Counted from the stretch's first letter, positions 47,496-57,537 are shown. The stretch: DNA of 64,000 nucleotides from Aeromonas schubertii (GCF_000820105.1 NZ_CDDB01000052.1:211024-275023); one strand, 5' to 3'. Made by a program: numbers and translations. The notes: generated by a model not told the origin, from the letters alone.

Positions 47496-49394
47496 ATGAA
47501 ACCGAATCGCATCGCACTACTGCTTGCCGGCATGATGCTCAGTGGCCACCTCTGGGCCGCCGAGGCTTATGACATCAACAAGTCCTATGGAGGAGGGAGT
47601 CAGGTCAGCTACAACGGCCAGATCTACGAGGCCAAGTGGTGGGTCAATCCCGGCCAGAGCCCGGGGATGGAAGTGGCCAATGAATGGGACTCTCCATGGA
47701 GCCTGGTGGGGGAGGGCGGGGCCACGCCACCCGATGGGGGCGAGCCGGTCGCACCACCGACTCAGCCCGACGGGACGGCGCCGGTCTACATGACGCCGGC
47801 CGAGCTCACGGCCAGAGAGCAGGCGCTCACCGACTTTCCCCAGATGGCCGTGGTGAAGGCGTCTATCGCTACCCGCGACAACCTGGTGGTCGAGGCGGTG
47901 CAGCCGGGGCGTGCCGACAACCCGGGTAACGTCAAGCGGGTCGAGAGCCTGCTTGGCGAAAGCCAGTTTAACTACCTCTTCCCCCTGCGCGCCCCCGAGT
48001 ACACCTATCGCGGGCTGCTCCAGGCGGCGGCCAAGTTCCCGGCCCTGTGCGGTGACTACAGTGACGGGCGCGATGCCGATGCCATCTGCCGCAAGACCCT
48101 GGCAACCATGTTTGCCCACTTCGCCCAGGAGACCGGTGGCCACGAGAGCTGGCGCCCGGAGGCGCAGTGGCGTCAGGCACTGGTTCATGTGCGCGAGATG
48201 GGATGGAGCGAGACCATGCGCGGCGGCTACAACGCCGAGTGCCGTCCGGACGTGTGGCAGGGACAGCAGTGGCCCTGTGGCACCTTTGAGAACGGGGAGT
48301 TCAAGAGCTATTTCGGTCGTGGTGCCAAGCAGCTCTCTTATAACTACAACTATGGCCCCTTCTCCGAGGCCATGTATGGCACGGTACGCACCCTGCTCGA
48401 TCGGCCGGATCTGGTGGCCGACACCTGGCTCAACCTGGCCAGTGCCATCTTCTTCTACACCTATCCCCAGCCGCCCAAGCCCTCCATGCTCCATGTGATC
48501 GACGGCACCTGGCAGCCCAATGAGCACGACCGCCAGAGCGGGCTGGTGCCGGGCTTCGGGGTGACCACCCAGATCATCAACGGTGGCGTGGAGTGCGGTG
48601 GCAGCAGCGAGCATGCCCAGTCCCAGAACCGTATCGACTACTACCGGGAGTTTGCCAACTACTTCGGAGTACCGGTGCCGGCCGACGAGGTCCTCGGCTG
48701 CAAGGGGATGAAGGTCTTCGACGACGGGGGCGCAGGAGCCCTGCCCATCTATTGGGAGCAGGACTGGAGCTATGTGGCCGGTAACCCCAATGGTGGCAAG
48801 AGCTACGCCTGCAAGCTGGTGGGTTACCAGACCCGCTTCAGCGCCTTCAAAGAGGGGGATTATGCCCGTTGCGTGCAGCACTTCTTCCCCGAGGTGGTCG
48901 TCGAAGATAACGGCGGCGGCAGCAACCAGCCTCCGGTTGCCGCCATCACGGGACCGAGCGAGGCGCAGGGCGCAAGCACTGTGACCCTCTCGGGCCAGCA
49001 CTCCAGCGATCCCGAGGGCAAGCCCCTGACCTACGCCTGGACACTGCCGGCCGGAACCTCGGCGCCGGTGCTGGATGAGGTCACCCTGGCGCTGACCTTG
49101 CCCACGCCGGCGAGTGATACTCCTCTCGAGGTCAGGTTAACGGTGACCGACGAGGGGAACCTCAGTCGCACGACCAGCCATGCCCTGTTGGTGAAGGGGG
49201 AGGGGGGGACCACCCCGCCCGACGCCCCGGCCTACAAGGAAGGAACGCCCTACAAGGCGGGAGAGTGGGTCAGCAATGATGGCGCCATTTACGAATGCAA
49301 GCCACACCCCTATACGGGCTGGTGTGCCGGGGCGGCCTGGGCCTATGAACCCGGAAAGGGAACTGCCTGGCAGGATGCTTGGATAAGGCATTGA
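47496..49394 (+). CDS. Secreted GH19 chitinase with chitin-binding and PKD domains
   Basis: An exported enzyme of 632 residues. Signal peptide KPNRIALLLAGMMLSGHLWAAE; N-terminal CBM5/12 (YGGGSQVSYNGQIYEAKWWVNPG); GH19 domain (about 100-465) with catalytic Glu212 in AHFAQETGGHESW and the second acid region SYFGRGAKQLSYNYNYGPFSEAMYG; PKD-like domain (about 470-575); C-terminal CBM (YKAGEWVSNDGAIYECKPHPYTGWC). RBS GGAG lies upstream of ATG 47496. GH18 and GH19 enzymes cut chitin by different mechanisms (retaining and inverting), which supports synergy with ChiA. Confidence 0.93.
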   Translation: MKPNRIALLLAGMMLSGHLWAAEAYDINKSYGGGSQVSYNGQIYEAKWWVNPGQSPGMEVANEWDSPWSLVGEGGATPPDGGEPVAPPTQPDGTAPVYMTPAELTAREQALTDFPQMAVVKASIATRDNLVVEAVQPGRADNPGNVKRVESLLGESQFNYLFPLRAPEYTYRGLLQAAAKFPALCGDYSDGRDADAICRKTLATMFAHFAQETGGHESWRPEAQWRQALVHVREMGWSETMRGGYNAECRPDVWQGQQWPCGTFENGEFKSYFGRGAKQLSYNYNYGPFSEAMYGTVRTLLDRPDLVADTWLNLASAIFFYTYPQPPKPSMLHVIDGTWQPNEHDRQSGLVPGFGVTTQIINGGVECGGSSEHAQSQNRIDYYREFANYFGVPVPADEVLGCKGMKVFDDGGAGALPIYWEQDWSYVAGNPNGGKSYACKLVGYQTRFSAFKEGDYARCVQHFFPEVVVEDNGGGSNQPPVAAITGPSEAQGASTVTLSGQHSSDPEGKPLTYAWTLPAGTSAPVLDEVTLALTLPTPASDTPLEVRLTVTDEGNLSRTTSHALLVKGEGGTTPPDAPAYKEGTPYKAGEWVSNDGAIYECKPHPYTGWCAGAAWAYEPGKGTAWQDAWIRH

Positions 49395-49407
49395 TAATAA
49401 AATAAAA

Positions 49408-49437
49408 AAAGCGCGCCGTAGGGCGCGCTTTCTCTTT
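49408..49437. terminator. Bidirectional terminator between GH19 chitinase and proS
   Basis: AAAAGCGCGCC-GTAG-GGCGCGCTTTCTCTTT: strong 7-bp GC stem plus 3 A-T pairs with an A run on one side and a T-rich tail on the other. Confidence 0.88.
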
Positions 49438-49447
49438 CCGGAGCGGA

Positions 49448-51172
49448 TTAACGGCTCAGCTTGGCCTTGAGCAGGGCGACCACGTCGTCGATGGCGACCT
49501 CCTGCTTCTCACCGCTGCGGCGGCACTTGTACTCCACCACGCCGTTGTCGAGACCGCGCTCGCCGATGACGATGGCGTGCGGGATGCCGATAAGCTCCAT
49601 GTCGGCGAACATGACCCCCGGACGCTCTTTGCGATCATCGAACAAGACGTCGATACGGGCGGCCTTGAGCTCGCCGTAGAAGCGCTCGGCCAGTTCGGCG
49701 ACGCGCACGGACTTGTGCATGTTCATGGGGATGACCGCCACCTCGAACGGGGCGATCGCCTCCGGCCAGATGATACCGTACTGGTCGTTGTTCTGCTCGA
49801 TGGCGGCCGCCACCACGCGGGAGACACCGATGCCGTAGCAACCCATCTCCATCACCACGGACTTGCCCTCTTCGTTGAGGACGGTGGCCTTCATGGCCTC
49901 GGAGTACTTGGTGCCGAGCTGGAAGATGTGGCCCACTTCGATGCCGCGCTTGAGCAGCAGGGTGCCGGTACCGCAGGGGCTGGGATCCCCCTCGACCACG
50001 TTGCGGATATCGGCCACTTCATAGCCCTTCACATCGCGATCCCAGTTAGCGCCGGTCAGGTGGAAGCCGGTCTCGTTGGCCCCGCAGACGAAGTCGGCCA
50101 GGTGGGCGGCGCTGCGGTCGACCACGACGCGCCCCTTGAAGCCGACCGGGCCAATGGAGCCGGCGTCACAACCGGCGGCGGCCTTGATCTGCTCGTCGTT
50201 GGCGAAGGTCATGGGCTTGGCCACGCCGGCCAGCTTCTCGGCCTTGACGTCGTTGAGCTCGTGGTCGCCGCGCAGCACTAGGGCGATCACCGGTTGCTCA
50301 CCTTGCTCGTTCTCTTCGCCCAGCACCAGCAGGGTCTTGGCGATGGCAGTGGGAGCGACCTTCAGGAAGGCGCTGACCTCATCGATAGTGTGCACATCGG
50401 GAGTGGCCACCTTGGTCAGCGCCGCGCTGGCAGCCGGGCGCTCACCGGCCGGCGCCAGGGCTTCGGCCATCTCGATGTTGGCGGCGTAGTCGGAGCTGTT
50501 GGAGAAGGCGATGAGATCTTCACCGCTCTCGGCCAGCACCTGGAACTCGTGGGAGCCGGTGCCACCGATGGAGCCGGTGTCGGCCTGCACCGGGCGGAAA
50601 TCCAGGCCCATGCGGGTGAAGGCGGCGCAGTAGGCGGCGTGCATCTTCTCGTAGGTGTCGACCAGGCTCGGCTTGTCGATGTGGAAGGAGTAGGCATCCT
50701 TCATCAGGAATTCGCGGCCGCGCATTACGCCGAAACGGGGGCGCACCTCGTCACGGAACTTGGTCTGGATCTGGTAGAGGTTCAGGGGCAGCTGCTTGTA
50801 GCTGTTGACCTCGTAACGCACCATGGCGGTGATCACCTCTTCGTGGGTCGGACCCAGCACGAAGGGGCGGTTGTGACGGTCGGTCAGGCGGCACAGCTCG
50901 GGGCCGTAGGCATCCCAGCGACCGGACTCCTGCCACAGCTCGGCCGGTTGCACCACAGGCATGGAGACCTCGATAGCGCCGGCGTTGTTCATCTCTTCGC
51001 GAACGATATTCTCGACCTTCTTCAGCACGCGCAGGCCGGTGGGCAGCCAGGTGTACATGCCGGAGGCGAGTTTACGGATCATGCCGGCACGCAGCATCAG
51101 CTGGTGGCTGATGACTTCCGCATCGGACGGGGTTTCCTTGAGAGTGGAAAGCAGGTAGTTGCTGGTACGCAT
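49448..51172 (-). CDS. proS: Prolyl-tRNA synthetase (bacterial type)
   Basis: An enzyme of 574 residues that charges tRNA-Pro. Class II core with motif 2 [24 protein letters not shown] and motif 3 near [14 protein letters not shown]. The long editing insertion (INS, about 220-400) is related to YbaK and hydrolyses Ala-tRNA-Pro ([16 protein letters not shown]...[17 protein letters not shown]), and the C-terminal anticodon-binding domain is present. Length equals the E. coli enzyme (572). Start ATG 51172; [22 protein letters not shown] is a conserved N-terminus. Confidence 0.97.
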   Translation of the reverse strand: MRTSNYLLSTLKETPSDAEVISHQLMLRAGMIRKLASGMYTWLPTGLRVLKKVENIVREEMNNAGAIEVSMPVVQPAELWQESGRWDAYGPELCRLTDRHNRPFVLGPTHEEVITAMVRYEVNSYKQLPLNLYQIQTKFRDEVRPRFGVMRGREFLMKDAYSFHIDKPSLVDTYEKMHAAYCAAFTRMGLDFRPVQADTGSIGGTGSHEFQVLAESGEDLIAFSNSSDYAANIEMAEALAPAGERPAASAALTKVATPDVHTIDEVSAFLKVAPTAIAKTLLVLGEENEQGEQPVIALVLRGDHELNDVKAEKLAGVAKPMTFANDEQIKAAAGCDAGSIGPVGFKGRVVVDRSAAHLADFVCGANETGFHLTGANWDRDVKGYEVADIRNVVEGDPSPCGTGTLLLKRGIEVGHIFQLGTKYSEAMKATVLNEEGKSVVMEMGCYGIGVSRVVAAAIEQNNDQYGIIWPEAIAPFEVAVIPMNMHKSVRVAELAERFYGELKAARIDVLFDDRKERPGVMFADMELIGIPHAIVIGERGLDNGVVEYKCRRSGEKQEVAIDDVVALLKAKLSR

Positions 51173-51272
51173 CGCTCGTGACCTTCAAATGGTGCGGGCC
51201 CGTGCCCGCAGAGAAAAATTCAAGGGCGAAATAGTAACAGGGAGCAGGGGAGGAGCCCAAGGGATAAATGGG

Positions 51273-51710
51273 TCACTCCTCCGTGGCGAGCCCCTCCAGC
51301 ATGATATTGCTGATGGCCCAGTAGGCCCGTGACCAGGCCCGGGCCAGTTCGGGGGTAAATTCATCCCCCAGACGCCGTGCCAGCACCAGGGTCATCGCCT
51401 CCTCCAGGGTAGTGAAGTGGGCCGGCTCCACCTGCCACTTGCGATGGCGGTGGCCCAGATCGCGGATGATAAAGGCGAGGCTGTCGAGCTCGGCCAAGCT
51501 GGTGAGCACCGTATTGAGGGTGTCATGGAGCTTGGACTGCAGTTGATGGGGAGGTGAAATAAAACGGGTTTTGAGCTCGGGGGCCAGAATGAAGAGTTCA
51601 TCGTAGACCGCATGAACGTAACTGTGGCCGATGGCCACCCGGGCCCAGGCATTTTGCACCAGGCGGATTTCGTTGGCGGTCAGGGGCGGGTAGGCAAGGG
51701 GGGAGGACAT
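51273..51710 (-). CDS. Single-domain globin
   Basis: A 145-residue haem protein of the bacterial haemoglobin type (Vitreoscilla-like). N-terminal helix [31 protein letters not shown], proximal His near His89 ([15 protein letters not shown]) and a C-terminal helix [15 protein letters not shown]. No reductase domain is attached. Likely binds O2 or NO; function is inferred from the fold. It lies between proS and ruvA, divergent from ruvA, with good ATG 51710. Confidence 0.85.
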   Translation of the reverse strand: MSSPLAYPPLTANEIRLVQNAWARVAIGHSYVHAVYDELFILAPELKTRFISPPHQLQSKLHDTLNTVLTSLAELDSLAFIIRDLGHRHRKWQVEPAHFTTLEEAMTLVLARRLGDEFTPELARAWSRAYWAISNIMLEGLATEE

Positions 51711-51847
51711 GCAGGTGTGCTCACTGCTGGAGAGATACCAGAAAGCATAATCCCATTCGAGCCGGCTCGCTCGGGGGGATATGCTGGATACTTATCCAGT
51801 TATTCTTTATGCTATGGCCAGTTTTATCGCCGGTTGAGGTAGGAAGC

Positions 51848-52462
51848 GTGATAGGTCGTCTGCGTGGCATCGTGATTGAGAAACAACCCCCCGAGGTCGT
51901 GCTGGAGGTGGGCGGTGTGGGCTATGAGGTGCACATGCCCATGAGCTGCTTCTATGATCTCCCCGAGCTGGGCAAAGAGGCGCTGATCTACACCCACTTC
52001 GTGGTGCGGGAAGATGCGCAACTGCTCTATGGTTTCAACCACAAGCAGGAGCGGGCCCTGTTTCGCGAGCTGATCAAGGCCAATGGCGTCGGCCCCAAGT
52101 TAGCCCTGGCCATCCTCTCCGGCATGAGTGCCAGCCAGTTTGTCCTGTGCGTGGAGCAGGAGGATATCTCTACCCTGGTGAAGTTGCCCGGCGTCGGCAA
52201 GAAGACCGCAGAGCGGCTGGTGGTCGAGCTCAAAGACCGCCTCTCGGGCTGGGTCAGCCAGGATCTCTTTACCCCGGCTGCGGTCAAGCTGCCCGAGCCG
52301 GTCTCCGGTCTGCGTGAGCCGGATGCGGTGGAGGAAGCGGCCAGCGCCCTGGTGGCGCTCGGTTACAAGCCGGCCCAGGCCAGCCAGGTGGTGGGCAAGG
52401 TGGCCAAGGAGGGGATGTCGGTCGAGGCGATCATCCGCGATGCCCTGCGCAGCCTGGTGTGA
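51848..52462 (+). CDS. ruvA: Holliday junction branch migration subunit RuvA
   Basis: A 204-residue protein that forms tetramers on Holliday junctions and recruits RuvB. Opening [31 protein letters not shown], two helix-hairpin-helix motifs ([33 protein letters not shown]), and C-terminal domain III ([21 protein letters not shown]). GTG 51848 is the start, behind AGGAAG; a longer reading to 51809 adds non-conserved residues. Next gene ruvB starts 11 bases later. No ruvC lies upstream in this window. Confidence 0.96.
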   Translation: MIGRLRGIVIEKQPPEVVLEVGGVGYEVHMPMSCFYDLPELGKEALIYTHFVVREDAQLLYGFNHKQERALFRELIKANGVGPKLALAILSGMSASQFVLCVEQEDISTLVKLPGVGKKTAERLVVELKDRLSGWVSQDLFTPAAVKLPEPVSGLREPDAVEEAASALVALGYKPAQASQVVGKVAKEGMSVEAIIRDALRSLV

Positions 52463-52473
52463 CGAGGTAACCC

Positions 52474-53487
52474 ATGATCGAAGCCGACCGTCTTATCTCA
52501 GCCTCTGCCGCCGGCCACGACGAGGATCTGATCGATCGCGCCATCCGTCCCAAGTCGCTTTCGGACTACAAGGGGCAGGATCATGTGCGCGAGCAGATGG
52601 AGATCTTCATCGAGGCGGCTCGCCAGCGCGGCGAGGCCCTCGACCATCTGCTTATTTTCGGCCCTCCCGGTCTTGGCAAGACCACGCTGGCCAACATAGT
52701 GGCCAACGAGATGGGGGTGAACATCAAGACCACCTCCGGCCCCGTGCTGGAGAAGGCCGGCGATCTGGCGGCACTGCTGACCAACCTCGAGCCCAATGAT
52801 GTGCTCTTTATCGACGAGATCCATCGCCTGAGCCCTGTGGTGGAGGAGGTGCTCTATCCCGCGATGGAGGATTACCAGCTCGACATCATGATTGGAGAGG
52901 GGCCGGCGGCCCGCTCCATCAAGCTAGACCTTCCTCCCTTTACCCTGATCGGGGCCACTACCCGGGCCGGTTCTCTCACCAGTCCGCTCAGGGATCGTTT
53001 CGGCATCGTCCAGCGCCTGGAGTTTTACAGCGTGACCGATCTGGCCGATATCGTGGCCCGCAGCGCTCGTTGTCTGGGGCTCGACATGGGGGCCGATGGC
53101 GCCCACGAGGTGGCCCGCCGCTCCCGCGGTACACCGCGTATTGCCAACCGGCTGCTGCGCCGGGTTCGTGACTTTGCCCAGGTCAAGTCTGATGGCACCA
53201 TAGACGGCGTTATCGCCGCCCGAGCCATGGATATGCTGGATGTGGACAACGAGGGTTTTGACTTCATGGACCGCAAGCTGCTGCTGGCGGTGATCGACAA
53301 ATTTCTCGGTGGTCCTGTGGGGCTCGACAACCTGGCGGCGGCCATCGGTGAGGAGAAGGACACCATTGAAGATGTGCTGGAACCCTATCTTATCCAGCAG
53401 GGCTTTCTGCAGCGTACGCCAAGAGGGCGGATTGCGACCCCGCGCGCCTATCTCCACTTCGGCCTTGAACGACCGGAAAATGGCTAA
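52474..53487 (+). CDS. ruvB: Holliday junction helicase motor RuvB
   Basis: An AAA+ ATPase of 337 residues that drives branch migration. Walker A GPPGLGKT at 63-70, Walker [10 protein letters not shown], sensor GATTRAG, arginine finger region [14 protein letters not shown], and a C-terminal winged helix ([17 protein letters not shown]). Length is normal. Transcribed with ruvA, with a strong terminator about 20 bases after the stop. Confidence 0.97.
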   Translation: MIEADRLISASAAGHDEDLIDRAIRPKSLSDYKGQDHVREQMEIFIEAARQRGEALDHLLIFGPPGLGKTTLANIVANEMGVNIKTTSGPVLEKAGDLAALLTNLEPNDVLFIDEIHRLSPVVEEVLYPAMEDYQLDIMIGEGPAARSIKLDLPPFTLIGATTRAGSLTSPLRDRFGIVQRLEFYSVTDLADIVARSARCLGLDMGADGAHEVARRSRGTPRIANRLLRRVRDFAQVKSDGTIDGVIAARAMDMLDVDNEGFDFMDRKLLLAVIDKFLGGPVGLDNLAAAIGEEKDTIEDVLEPYLIQQGFLQRTPRGRIATPRAYLHFGLERPENG

Positions 53488-53507
53488 AACAGCCTCTTGA
53501 TGCAAAC

Positions 53508-53531
53508 ACCGCCCCTCGGGGCGGTTTTTTT
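53508..53531 (+). terminator. Terminator of ruvAB
   Basis: ACCGCCC-CTCG-GGGCGGT followed by TTTTTTT; textbook intrinsic terminator. Confidence 0.93.
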
Positions 53532-53540
53532 ATATTGATA

Positions 53541-53569
53541 AAAAAAAGCCCACGGCAGATGCGGTGGGC
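53541..53569 (-). terminator. Minus-strand terminator with no annotated gene upstream
   Basis: On the minus strand, GCCCAC-N10-GTGGGC followed by seven T. It faces the ruvB terminator and would end a transcript coming from the 53570-54000 region, where no conventional gene is seen. Confidence 0.75.
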
Positions 53570-53643
53570 AAGACAATTCAGGATGGATGTTCACATACAG
53601 AGTAAGGCGCGGCGGAGATCCGGGCGTTGGGGTCATGGGGACC

Positions 53644-53736
53644 TTACAGGCGGTTCAGCTGATACATCTGAACAAAGGAAAGCTTGTAATAACGAAGGGT
53701 GCGCTCAACAAACTTTTTCATCTCGTCGTCACTCAT
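53644..53736 (-). CDS. Possible 30-residue micro-protein
   Basis: MSDDEMKKFVERTLRYYK then LSFVQMYQLNRL, stop. The composition looks protein-like (amphipathic helix with a Tyr/Lys-rich centre), but no Shine-Dalgarno is seen and the family is not recognised. It may be the tail of a decayed gene or a genuine small protein; a minus-strand terminator follows 75 bases later. Confidence 0.3.
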   Translation of the reverse strand: MSDDEMKKFVERTLRYYKLSFVQMYQLNRL

Positions 53737-53873
53737 AACAGGAGAAATGGAACGGTGGCAAGGTGGCCTGTCAACCAGGATCTACCGTGCCGGACTTAAT
53801 CTGCGAGGCGAATTTTAGGGAGGAGACGAGAGTCGGGCAAACTAGAAAAATTGCAGAAGTTGGGTTAGAAAAA

Positions 53874-53948
53874 CTAATTCATATATTCATCCACGGAATC
53901 AACATTCTGATGCATTTTGGTAAGGGTGCGGCTCTCGTTATAGCCCAT
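53874..53948 (-). CDS. Possible 24-residue micro-protein
   Basis: MGYNESRTLTKMHQNVDSV then DEYMN, stop. The ATG follows TATAATC closely and lacks a ribosome site, so if real it would be leaderless. It is encoded on the same strand as the 30-residue frame and ahead of the same terminator. Low confidence. Confidence 0.2.
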   Translation of the reverse strand: MGYNESRTLTKMHQNVDSVDEYMN

Positions 53949-54069
53949 GATTATAAAGCGTGACATTTGCCAAAATGCCCTCTTATGAGGGCTTGTCACC
54001 GGCACTGGGTCAGAATGGAAGAAATGAAATAAAATCCTTATGTAGCAACATGTTGAATTTATGTTGAAG

Positions 54070-54085
54070 TGTGATGCTGCTCACT
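54070..54085. promoter_or_regulatory. CRP-like site upstream of cydAB
   Basis: TGTGATGCTGCTCACT fits the TGTGA-N6-TCACA consensus at 9 of 10 fixed positions, 320 bases ahead of cydA. Confidence 0.6.
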
Positions 54086-54148
54086 TTTTAAACGCCTTTC
54101 CCGGTCGAAAGGTGTATTTTTCATGGCGGTTTCTTCGCCGCCTTCACA

Positions 54149-54162
54149 TTGATTTCCGTCAA
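54149..54162. promoter_or_regulatory. FNR-like box upstream of cydAB
   Basis: TTGATTTCCGTCAA fits the FNR consensus TTGAT-N4-ATCAA at 9 of 10 fixed positions, about 240 bases ahead of cydA. Oxygen control of the bd oxidase is expected from other gammaproteobacteria. Confidence 0.7.
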
Positions 54163-54404
54163 ATAAAGGTGATATAACACGGCGGTATTTTTGCGTCTTT
54201 GCTGAGAGAAAGAAGTTGTTTATCGCATGTTAAACATTAGCTTTTTTTCTCTTTTTTGTTGCCGTTAGGTTAACGCTTTGACGTCTTGTTGGTCTTTTGC
54301 ATGGCGTTTTTCTTTGCGACTCCAGGCGTGCAGGGGACCAGGTGATCGGAAGCTTTTCATTAACTACTCCCAATAGCCGTGCCAATAATCGGTGAGGAAA
54401 CATC

Positions 54405-55961
54405 ATGATTGCTGAGCATGTGGTTGACCTGTCGCGGATCCAGTTTGCTGCGACGGCCCTCTATCACTTCCTGTTTGTACCCCTGACGCTAGGGATGGCC
54501 TTCATCCTGGCGATCATGGAATCGGTCTATGTCATGACCAACAACCCTGTCTACCGGGATATGACCAAGTTCTGGGGCAAGTTGTTTGGTATCAACTTCG
54601 CCCTCGGTGTCACCACCGGCCTGACCATGGAGTTCCAGTTCGGTACCAACTGGGCCTATTACTCCCACTATGTGGGGGACATCTTCGGGGCGCCGCTGGC
54701 GATCGAGGGGCTGATGGCCTTCTTCCTCGAATCCACTTTCGTCGGCATGTTCTTCTTCGGTTGGGATCGTCTGAGCAAGACCCAGCACCTGGCAGCCACC
54801 TGGCTGATGGCGCTCGGGACCAACCTCTCCGCCCTCTGGATCCTGGTCGCCAATGGCTGGATGCAGAACCCGGTGGGGGCCGAGTTCAACTTTGAAAGCA
54901 TGCGTATGGAGATGGCGAGCTTCGCCGACGTGGTGTTCAACCCCGTCGCCCAGGTGAAGTTCGTGCACACAGTGGCCGCCGGTTACACCACGGGGGCCAT
55001 GTTCGTGCTGGGGATCTCCTCTTACTACCTGCTGAAGAACCGTGATGTGGCGTTTGCCCGCCGCTCCTTCGCCATCGCCGCCGCCTTCGGCATGGCCTCC
55101 ATCCTCTCTGTTATCGTGCTGGGCGACGAATCCGGCTACGAGACCGGTGAGGTGCAGCGGGTCAAACTGGCGGCCATCGAGGCGGAGTGGGATACCCACC
55201 CGGCCCCGGCCTCCTTCACCCTGTTCGGCATTCCGAACCAGGAAGAGATGCGCACCGATTACGCCATCAAGATCCCTTACGCCCTCGGTATCATCGCCAC
55301 CCGCTCCCTCGACGAGCAGGTGACCGGCATCAAGGATCTCAAGAGTGAGCACGAACTGCGCGTGCGTAACGGCATGGTCGCCTATGATCTGCTGACCCAG
55401 CTGCAGTCGGGCGACAAGTCCGAGGAGACCCGTGCCCGCTTCGACGAGGTGAAACAGGATCTCGGCTACGGCCTGTTGCTCAAGCGCTACACCGACAAGG
55501 TGACCGATGCGACTGACGAGCAGGTCAAGGCCGCCGTGGATGACTCCATCCCGAATGTGCTGCCGCTCTTCTTCACCTTCCGCATCATGGTTGCCTGTGG
55601 CTTCCTGATGCTGGCACTGATCGCCGTGGCCTTCTATGACAGCGCCCGCCATCAGATCGGCAAGCGCAGGTGGCTGCTCAAGGCTCTGCTGTGGGGGATC
55701 CCGCTGCCCTGGATCGCCGCCGAGTGTGGCTGGTTCGTGGCCGAGTATGGCCGTCAGCCCTGGACCATCTCCGAGGTGCTGCCGACCTTTATGTCTGCCT
55801 CCAATGTGCCGGCCTCCGAGATCTGGTTCTCCCTGATCGGCATCTGCCTCTTCTATAGCGTGCTGTTGGTCATCGAGATGTACTTGATGTTCAAGTATGC
55901 CCGTCTCGGCCCGAGTAGCCTCAAGACCGGCAAGTACCACTTCGAGCAGCTCAAGGCATAA
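54405..55961 (+). CDS. cydA: Cytochrome bd oxidase subunit I, CydA
   Basis: A 518-residue inner membrane subunit with haems b558, b595 and d; it oxidises ubiquinol and reduces O2. The opening [24 protein letters not shown] carries the His21 haem ligand (His19 of E. coli), a Q-loop lies between about residues 240 and 380, and [13 protein letters not shown] is the conserved end of the loop. About nine spans. It starts at ATG 54405 behind GTGAGGAAA. Works with CydB and CydX encoded just downstream. Confidence 0.97.
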   Translation: MIAEHVVDLSRIQFAATALYHFLFVPLTLGMAFILAIMESVYVMTNNPVYRDMTKFWGKLFGINFALGVTTGLTMEFQFGTNWAYYSHYVGDIFGAPLAIEGLMAFFLESTFVGMFFFGWDRLSKTQHLAATWLMALGTNLSALWILVANGWMQNPVGAEFNFESMRMEMASFADVVFNPVAQVKFVHTVAAGYTTGAMFVLGISSYYLLKNRDVAFARRSFAIAAAFGMASILSVIVLGDESGYETGEVQRVKLAAIEAEWDTHPAPASFTLFGIPNQEEMRTDYAIKIPYALGIIATRSLDEQVTGIKDLKSEHELRVRNGMVAYDLLTQLQSGDKSEETRARFDEVKQDLGYGLLLKRYTDKVTDATDEQVKAAVDDSIPNVLPLFFTFRIMVACGFLMLALIAVAFYDSARHQIGKRRWLLKALLWGIPLPWIAAECGWFVAEYGRQPWTISEVLPTFMSASNVPASEIWFSLIGICLFYSVLLVIEMYLMFKYARLGPSSLKTGKYHFEQLKA

Positions 55962-55973
55962 GGAGAGCCACTC

Positions 55974-57110
55974 ATGTTTGATTACGAAGTTTTGCGCGTC
56001 ATCTGGTGGGTTCTGGTCGGCGTGCTGCTGATCGGCTTTGCCATCACGGACGGTTTCGACATGGGGGTGGGTAGCCTGCTCCCCTTCGTCGGCAAGAAGG
56101 ACGTGGAGCGCCGCGTCATGCTCAACACCATGGGCCCTCACTGGGAGGGGAACCAGGTGTGGCTGGTGACCGCCGGCGGTGCCCTCTTTGCCGCCTGGCC
56201 CTATGTCTATGCGGCCGCCTTCTCCGGCTTCTATGTGGCCATGATCCTGACCCTGATGGCGCTCTTTTTCCGTCCGGTCGGCTTCAAGTATCGCTCCCTG
56301 CAGACCGATCCCAAGTGGCGTAGCACCTGGGACTGGTGCCTGTTTATCGGCAGCGCCGTACCGCCCATCGTATTCGGGGTCGCCTTCGGTAACCTGTTGC
56401 AGGGTGTACCGTTTAGCTTCAACCAGTACCTGATGGTGACCTACACCGGCAACTTCTTCGGTCTGCTCAACCCGCTAGGCCTGCTGGCCGGTCTGGTGAG
56501 CCTCTTCATGATCGTGACCCAGGGTGCCACCTGGTTGATGATGAAGACCGAGGGTGAAGTGCTGGCTCGCTCCCGCAGTGCCGCCATGCTCTGCTCTCTG
56601 GTGACCCTGGTACTGTTTGCCATCGGTGGACTCTGGGTGAGCGGCATGGATGGTTACGTGCTGGTCAGCTCTGCCGGCGGCAACGCGGTGGCCAACCCCC
56701 TCAACAAAGAGGTGGTGCTGGAAGCCGGTGCCTGGATGAAGAACTATGATCTCTACCCCTGGATGATGGCCGCTCCGGTCTTGGGTCTGGCCATGAGCCT
56801 GCTGACCGCCCTGTTTGCCAAGTTGAACAAGGGGTGGGTGGCCTTCCTCTGCTCTTCCCTGGCGATCGCCGGCATCATACTGACCGCAGGTTTCTCCCTG
56901 TTCCCGTTTGTGATGCCCTCCAGCCTCGAGCCGAGCCACAGCCTGACTATGTGGGATGCGACCTCTTCGTTCAACACCCTCAAGGTGATGACGGTGGTGG
57001 CGGCGGTGTTCGTGCCTATCGTGCTGAGCTACACCATCTGGACCTACATCAAGATGTTTGGCCGCGTCAGCACCAAGCATGTGGAAGAGAACCAGCACTC
57101 GCTGTATTGA
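55974..57110 (+). CDS. cydB: Cytochrome bd oxidase subunit II, CydB
   Basis: A 378-residue membrane subunit with about eight to nine spans; MFDYEVLRVIWWVLVGVLLIGFAITDGFDMGVG and GPHWEGNQVWLVTAGGALFAAWP are the family hallmarks. It supports the quinol oxidase heterodimer. Strong RBS AAGGAG; 12-base gap from cydA. E. coli CydB has 379 residues. Confidence 0.97.
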   Translation: MFDYEVLRVIWWVLVGVLLIGFAITDGFDMGVGSLLPFVGKKDVERRVMLNTMGPHWEGNQVWLVTAGGALFAAWPYVYAAAFSGFYVAMILTLMALFFRPVGFKYRSLQTDPKWRSTWDWCLFIGSAVPPIVFGVAFGNLLQGVPFSFNQYLMVTYTGNFFGLLNPLGLLAGLVSLFMIVTQGATWLMMKTEGEVLARSRSAAMLCSLVTLVLFAIGGLWVSGMDGYVLVSSAGGNAVANPLNKEVVLEAGAWMKNYDLYPWMMAAPVLGLAMSLLTALFAKLNKGWVAFLCSSLAIAGIILTAGFSLFPFVMPSSLEPSHSLTMWDATSSFNTLKVMTVVAAVFVPIVLSYTIWTYIKMFGRVSTKHVEENQHSLY

Positions 57111-57125
57111 TAGGAGAGCAACACT

Positions 57126-57236
57126 ATGTGGTATTTCACCTGGATCCTGGGTCTCCTGCTGGCGTGTGCCTTTGGCATCATCAACGCCCTCTGGCTGGAG
57201 CATACCGAGAACATGGATCGCACGATCGATGAGTAA
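57126..57236 (+). CDS. cydX: Cytochrome bd small subunit, CydX
   Basis: A 36-residue single-span protein starting MWYFTWILGLLLACAFGIIN and ending ENMDRTIDE. The Trp-Tyr-Phe-x-Trp N-terminus and the ALWLE region are conserved in CydX (YbgT). It stabilises the haems of the CydAB oxidase. GGAG upstream; the stop overlaps the ybgE ATG. Confidence 0.95.
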   Translation: MWYFTWILGLLLACAFGIINALWLEHTENMDRTIDE

Positions 57237-57537
57237 CGCCCTCCTTGCCCGGCTCTACGCTCCCCTGTGGCGCCAGCCGTGGCAGGGGCTGCTGTTGGTG
57301 GCCGCCGTTTTGCTGGCGGTCGCCATACTGCAGGCTTCCCATCTGGTGGCGGCCAACACCAGTGGCCTCGGCCACTGGGTGGCACCGCTGCTGATGTGGG
57401 CCGTGTGTGCCGGCTTTATCAACGGCATGGGGTTTCATCCCCGCTCGGTCGTGGCAAGGCTGCTGCTTTGCCCCTGGCTTGCCTGGCCCCTCATCCTGTG
57501 GGGACTCTGGCTAACACGGACATACTTTATTGCATAA
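57229..57537 (+). CDS. ybgE: Cyd operon membrane protein YbgE
   Basis: A 102-residue membrane protein with three spans (WQGLLLVAAVLLAVAILQ, WVAPLLMWAVCAGFINGMGF, LLLCPWLAWPLILWGLWL). The motif CAGFINGMGFHPR is typical of YbgE, a conserved cyd-operon member without firm function. ATG 57229 overlaps the cydX stop; longer in-frame readings lie within cydX and are rejected. Followed by a terminator. Confidence 0.9.
   Translation: MSNALLARLYAPLWRQPWQGLLLVAAVLLAVAILQASHLVAANTSGLGHWVAPLLMWAVCAGFINGMGFHPRSVVARLLLCPWLAWPLILWGLWLTRTYFIA

Larger units (their letters stand above)
53488..54404. other. Long intergenic region before cydA
   Basis: About 917 bases, markedly AT-richer than the neighbours and with no large gene. 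From left to right it holds the ruvB terminator, a minus-strand terminator (53541-53569), two tiny minus-strand open frames (53644-53736, 53874-53948), a hairpin GCCCTC-TTAT-GAGGGC (53977-53992), then the cyd control region with CRP- and FNR-like sites and GTTA-rich, ArcA-like stretches (ATGTTAAACATTAG near 54228; GTTAGGTTAAC near 54263). Confidence 0.7.
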
